This document shows, in pieces, positions 60,253-64,000 of a stretch of 64,000 nt of DNA. The notes under the pieces are model-generated. The model worked only from the letters and a program-made list of their open reading frames with translations, searched no databases and had not been told where the DNA came from. The translations under genes and the position numbers were made by a program. Within the stretch, counting starts at the first letter, position 1. Every line of letters begins with the position of its first letter. Origin of the DNA: Oxytricha trifallax (Eukaryota; Ciliophora; Spirotrichea; Sporadotrichida; Oxytrichidae); NCBI GenBank assembly GCA_000711775.1, contig ARYC01017880.1, positions 1 through 64,000 of the forward strand. The letters are read 5' to 3'.

Positions 60253-60770
60253 CAAAACCCCAAAGCCCCTTAGTGAGGTTTATAGGTGCTTTGATTTGTA
60301 GGGAATACTTTGGGTCTAATTGGAGTTTATAGAATAATTAAATAAATTGCAAAAGTTAGAAGTGGAAATTATCGAAATTTAGGGTCTATTTATGATGTGT
60401 AATTTTTAGATTTATTGCTTGAGCTTGTGTATAGTAAATGAATTAATATAGAGTAAGTCAAACCGGGGCTTGATTATTCAGCTACAGCAAAGCTTTTAAA
60501 CAAAAGTGACTTAACTATTAATTATTATTGCTTACTTGCTGTTTAGCAATATAACTTAGACACTTGATAATATCCAGCAGGAAAATAAAGGCTTTCACAG
60601 CATCATATTCACTACCTCTGTGATTCGAAGATTTGAAATATTGGGCACACTTTCAAATTGACTAGTGAGAAATAATGTTACATATAAAGTTTCAAGACAT
60701 GCGCATATCACCTTTGACTATCGCGAATATTTACATGAAAAATGGTTTTACTTTCAAGACTTTCATCATT
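60253..60770 (+). mobile_element. truncated TBE: terminus and 5' part of transposase
   Basis: Starts CAAAACCCCAAAGCCCC after AAT (60250-60252). It is closely similar to the right end of the TBE at 48517-52618, read in the opposite orientation. It holds the first 140 or so codons of the 42-kDa transposase (through IANIYMKNG and FTFKTF), with a frame change at the same place as the complete TBE and an extra TGA. Similarity stops at 60770, where CCCCAAAACCCC follows directly, so the break coincides with another telomere-like terminus. Confidence 0.85.
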
Positions 60771-61062
60771 ACCCCAAAACCCCAATTTATGCTTAGTCTA
60801 TGAGTTGATAGTGAATTGACACACGTTCATTAATGCGACTAAGCGACTATTAATAAGGACTATAGTCGAAGACTAGGTTGATTGAGAGTAGTCGTGACTA
60901 GTCTGAACATGAAAGTTAGAGTATACACCTACCCTTCACCTTTGTTCATTTGGGTGGTTTGTGATTAAGTCTTGATTACTACTATTAACTTTTAAATTTA
61001 ACTTAACTATTAATCAATCTAATCAACCACAGTTATAATCATTTGTCTTAAACTTAAGATTC

Positions 61063-62452
61063 ATGAACGAGGAACTGTTCGACTAGGCTATCGCTGACAA
61101 CGATGCTTAGAACTTTGCAAATTTTTACAACCACCAGCTAAATCCAGAGTTTCATACTAGCTCCATAAACTTTCAATCAGATATACAAATCAAAGATAAC
61201 TTACCAGAGTCAAACAACGAGTATGACAAGAGTGCGATTTCAGCACCAGCGACTACTGTGTATTGATGCGCTACCTGCTCCAAAGTTTTTAATAATAAGA
61301 GCAATCTCAATCATCATGTCAAAGAGGTTCACAATAAATCCAAGCAGAGCGACCTAGGATTGTAGAAGCAGGAACAAAAGTCGCAAGGATTTCACTCCGC
61401 AATATCTAAAGTAAAAAGAGATTACATTTGATAATAATAAGAAGACTAGTCGATGGCTAATGAGAGTGATGACAATGAGGAGAAACTCAAGGAACCTCCA
61501 AAGAAGAGGTAGAAGACTAACCCAAAAATTGATATTGAGATCCCTGACACTGAGGATGAAGTGGATGACTCAATCGCAAAGATAAATAAGTACAGAGTCG
61601 ATGATACTTTTATCATTCCTTGCTTCAAATATCTCTACTACGAAACGACTAAGCCTAGTCCTCTCTAAAAAATGACTAGTGCTCCTTATGGGACTATGCT
61701 TCATGACGGAAGATTCTACAAGCTGTTCGCACTGAGAGGTTTTCTTGAAGAGGAGATTGAAATCAGAGTAGCTGCAAAGGGAGTTTGAAATAACTAAGAC
61801 TGCTTTCTAACTCTAACTTCATGGAATCACTTAGTTGGAGATGGTCTTGAAATGCAGCGATCACATCGCACTCCAGTACCTGATCCCTCAATTCAGTTAC
61901 GAGCACTATATGATGACTAATCGCAATGCTCATTCGGATCGACTAGTCATGAAGCAAATCATTTATGGTTTAAGAGAACTGCATACAATCGGATTCGTAC
62001 ACCACCGACTAAGCTTCAATAACATAGTCCTCAACGACTACCCTATCAAGGCAAGACTAAGGAACTTTGAGAATGCAAGAGTACTCGCATCTAAAAAGTA
62101 GATTGAGTATGATGGGTCATTAATGTTTTATCCGACTACAGGAGTCTTCTTTGCTGGTGATCGACTAGTCGATGTCTACGCCTTAGTCTCAATGATTGTA
62201 TACCTGTTCATGACTAAAGACTACGACTCTGTCTAAACTACCTAGTTGTAGCTAGTCGAAAATGCGTCAGCATACTCTAAGAAGACTACAGCTAACGCAG
62301 TCATCAAAGATCTTATCAAGCAATTCTATCTCTAAGCTTAGACCAGATACTGGTACAGTTTAACAGAGGTCGAGGAGAAGTTTGATAAGCTTAACTGGCA
62401 ACCAGAACACAGAGTACTTTATGTTCCCCCCAAAGTCAAGAGACTTATTTGA
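61063..62452 (+). pseudogene. TBE-type zinc-finger/pseudokinase gene, degenerate
   Basis: ATG 61063 (MNEELFDQAIADN) to TGA 62450-62452, about 462 codons with three in-frame TGA (61264, about 61429, about 61786) and one frame change near 61800. One C2H2 finger, CATCSKVFNNKSNLNHHVKE, sits at 61267-61330. The kinase-like half has HHRLSFNNIV in place of HRDLKPEN and LRNFENA in place of DFG. The catalytic Asp and metal-binding Asp are both lost, so it is a pseudokinase even where the frame is open. Size and domain order match the TBE 57-kDa protein at 48656-50104, but sequence identity is low. CGACTAGTCG-like motifs pepper the gene and its flanks. Confidence 0.75.
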
Positions 62453-62889
62453 TTCAAACCTAAGATTCATTCAACCGCAGTTTTTTTAGTCTTTAAGTTA
62501 GTCTTAGTCTCCGACTAGCTAGTCGTTTATTATTAATATCGCACTAAGTTAAAATCACTCCTCACACTCTTATTCTTAATGCACTCTCCTATACTCTATA
62601 CTCGTATCATTTACTCTTATTTTCAACTAATACTATGAGTCCTGCTGGTATGTTAGTGAGTGTTAGTAAAGTGATGTTTGTTACAAGATTCAAAGAATTT
62701 TACACTTTGGGTAGTATAAGAATCTACGACTAGTCAGTAGAAAAATTTAAACTTGAGAAGACTAAGATGTCGAAACACCTACGACTAGTCTTGATAATGT
62801 ATCTAGTCGATTCTTGGATTCATACTTCTCTACTACTCAAGATCAACATACACTTTCATTCCACTCTTTCAGAGGAAATCTTGAATAAT

Positions 62890-63370
62890 CAAAACCCCAA
62901 AACCCTTTCAGTAGTTTGATTGAGTTTTTGATTGATAAAAGTAGACTATTAAGGCATATTTTATTAGGGTTTTAATAGGGTTTATGTAGGGGTTTTATGT
63001 TTAAATATTAGTAATTTAAGTGAGTATATTCGAGGTTTGGGGTCAGCTTATGACAGCGAGTATATAGATTTATTGTTAAGTTGCGTTATGGATGTGATGA
63101 ATATAGTGAATATCTCTAGCCTGTTCTGAATTATACATCTATTGCAAGACTGCTCCATAAATCTCCTGCAACTGTGAGGTCTCATTGTCTATTAGCATTG
63201 AATTTAAAGAGACAGCAGCTTAATTCTAAGCCTAAAAGACCTCTAAAATTTTAGCAGCATCATATCGATTATCTAATTAATGATAAGACTCTTAAATACT
63301 GGGCTCACTTCTCTCTGGCCTAGAGGGCTGTGATGTTTCTTCCCCAATTTCCTGAGCTTCACATAAGGTA
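62890..63370 (+). mobile_element. truncated TBE fragment with transposase 5' part
   Basis: Begins CAAAACCCCAAAACCC after AAT (62887-62889). The terminal region diverges from the other two TBEs, but the transposase start is recognisable: GLGSAYDSEYIDLL, then YTSIARLLHKSPATVRSHCL, then DKTLKYWAHFSLAQRAVMF. The second and third pieces share one frame, unlike the complete TBE. It ends near 63370, about 80 bp before the stop codon of the MT-A70 gene on the other strand. Confidence 0.8.
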
Positions 63371-63451
63371 GAATTTTTGAGAGTAGAGTAAATATAAACA
63401 ATACTAATATAAACTTCACAAGTAAGAATGCATTTAATTCGTTAAAACCAA

Positions 63452-64000
63452 TCAAATTTAATTGCCAACTGAAACCACTCCATCTCTCAGATTGTGATTA
63501 CGAGCAAAGATCTCAAGTATGAATCCCTCAGGACATAAACTTTCAGCTAGGGCATATTGTTCATCTGGTTTTTATGATGCATTCCTGATTGGGGCTGCAA
63601 CAACGTTGGGCACTTTGAATCCATCTTTTCTAATTTAATAATTGCCAATGCCAAAGATGAATGCCTTTTCAAATGCATGCCTGGTAGCATGTCCATTCCC
63701 TGATCTGACTTGCCCATAATTTTTTGTTTTTGTCCATATAAATTCATCAACAAATCTAAACAATAATTATTAAATAGGAATAAAAACTTACGTGTAGCCA
63801 AGTTTGCCCATCATGTTCAAAGCCATTTCTTGCTTCGCATTTACAACCCACATTATTACAAATCCATCTTTTTAAAGTAGATTGAACGGTATTTAAAATA
63901 TTTACTTGTCCTTTAATAAATCATAGGAAGGTTTAAATCCTTTTTTGGCATTGACATCAAAGTTATCCCATGGTGGATCAGTAATGATAACATCAAATAA
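63452..64000 (-). CDS. MT-A70 family adenine methyltransferase, C-terminal part (partial)
   Basis: The gene enters from the right edge on the minus strand. It reads FDVIITDPPWDNFDVNAKKG with the catalytic DPPW at 63979-63968, then LQKDGFVIMWVVNAKQEMA, a 36-nt intron (63756-63791, GTAAGT...TTTAG) exactly in phase within GYT|FVDEFIW, then NYGQVRSGNGHATRHAFEKA, NASQKPDEQYALAESLCPEG, EIFARNHNLRDG and GNQ, ending at TGA 63454-63452. These are the family hallmarks in order. MT-A70 enzymes transfer a methyl group from S-adenosylmethionine to N6 of adenine, in mRNA or, in ciliates, in DNA through MTA1-type enzymes. Which subfamily this is cannot be settled from the C-terminal half. The intact frame, phased intron and higher GC mark it as a macronuclear-destined gene; no internal eliminated sequence interrupts the visible part. 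Confidence 0.93.

Noticed and set aside
1-64000. Reading the window with the standard code (most frames then under 100 residues)
   Set aside because: TAA and TAG occur in frame throughout recognisable proteins (TBE kinase, TBE transposase, MT-A70, LINE reverse transcriptase), which end at TGA.

Overview
The window looks like germline (micronuclear) DNA of a spirotrich ciliate of the Oxytricha type. Three signs agree. (1) It carries a complete telomere-bearing element (TBE) ending in C4A4-type repeats with a 3-bp ATT target duplication. (2) Every recognisable protein reads through TAA and TAG, as glutamine, and ends at TGA. (3) The introns are tiny (36-53 nt). Most of the DNA is AT-rich, non-coding and packed with nested mobile elements, as expected for DNA that is removed when the somatic nucleus forms.

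Layout. 1-1130: decayed coding traces and a minisatellite. 2.9-7.26 kb: a compact cluster of two small leftward genes, one rightward gene with an in-frame stop, and a rightward DDE transposase whose catalytic core is split by a long insert; probably an uncharacterised transposon. 7.8-13.6 kb: degenerate repeats, one copy of a roughly 620-bp dispersed repeat, and a GC-rich 600-bp repeat whose second copy is at 22.5 kb. 13.6-15.0 kb: an element with 9-bp target duplications and terminal arrays of a short TGACGTC-containing unit; a relative lies at 55.5-56.5 kb. 20.2-21.2 kb: a degenerate tandem repeat of about 375 bp. 25.1-25.7 kb: a foldback element enclosing a gene fragment. 28.3 kb: a small MITE with AAAACCCCATT ends. 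29.1-29.7 kb: a decayed SIR2-like gene. 33.4-36.6 kb and 39.7-40.95 kb: long protein-like traces broken by TGA and frame changes. 43-44.4 kb: a GC-rich island of unknown nature. 44.4 kb: a perfect-looking foldback. 45.6-48.0 kb: a MITE split by a 2.17-kb element. 48.0-55.4 kb: a decayed LINE retrotransposon into which the 4,102-bp TBE has inserted. 57.99-59.44 kb: a MITE split by a 1,176-bp foldback. 60.25-63.37 kb: TBE-derived fragments and a degenerate zinc-finger/kinase gene. 63.45-64.0 kb: the 3' half of an MT-A70 methyltransferase gene on the minus strand, the best candidate here for DNA kept in the somatic genome.

How the parts relate. The TBE has an intact zinc-finger/kinase gene, an intact 22-kDa gene with one intron, and a 42-kDa DDE transposase with all three catalytic residues but one apparent frame change. 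Removing the TBE with one ATT copy restores the LINE reading frame, giving an internal record of insertion order. Because TGA is the only stop, open frames of 200 codons arise by chance in this DNA, so I only call genes where motifs, phased introns or paralogous copies support them.
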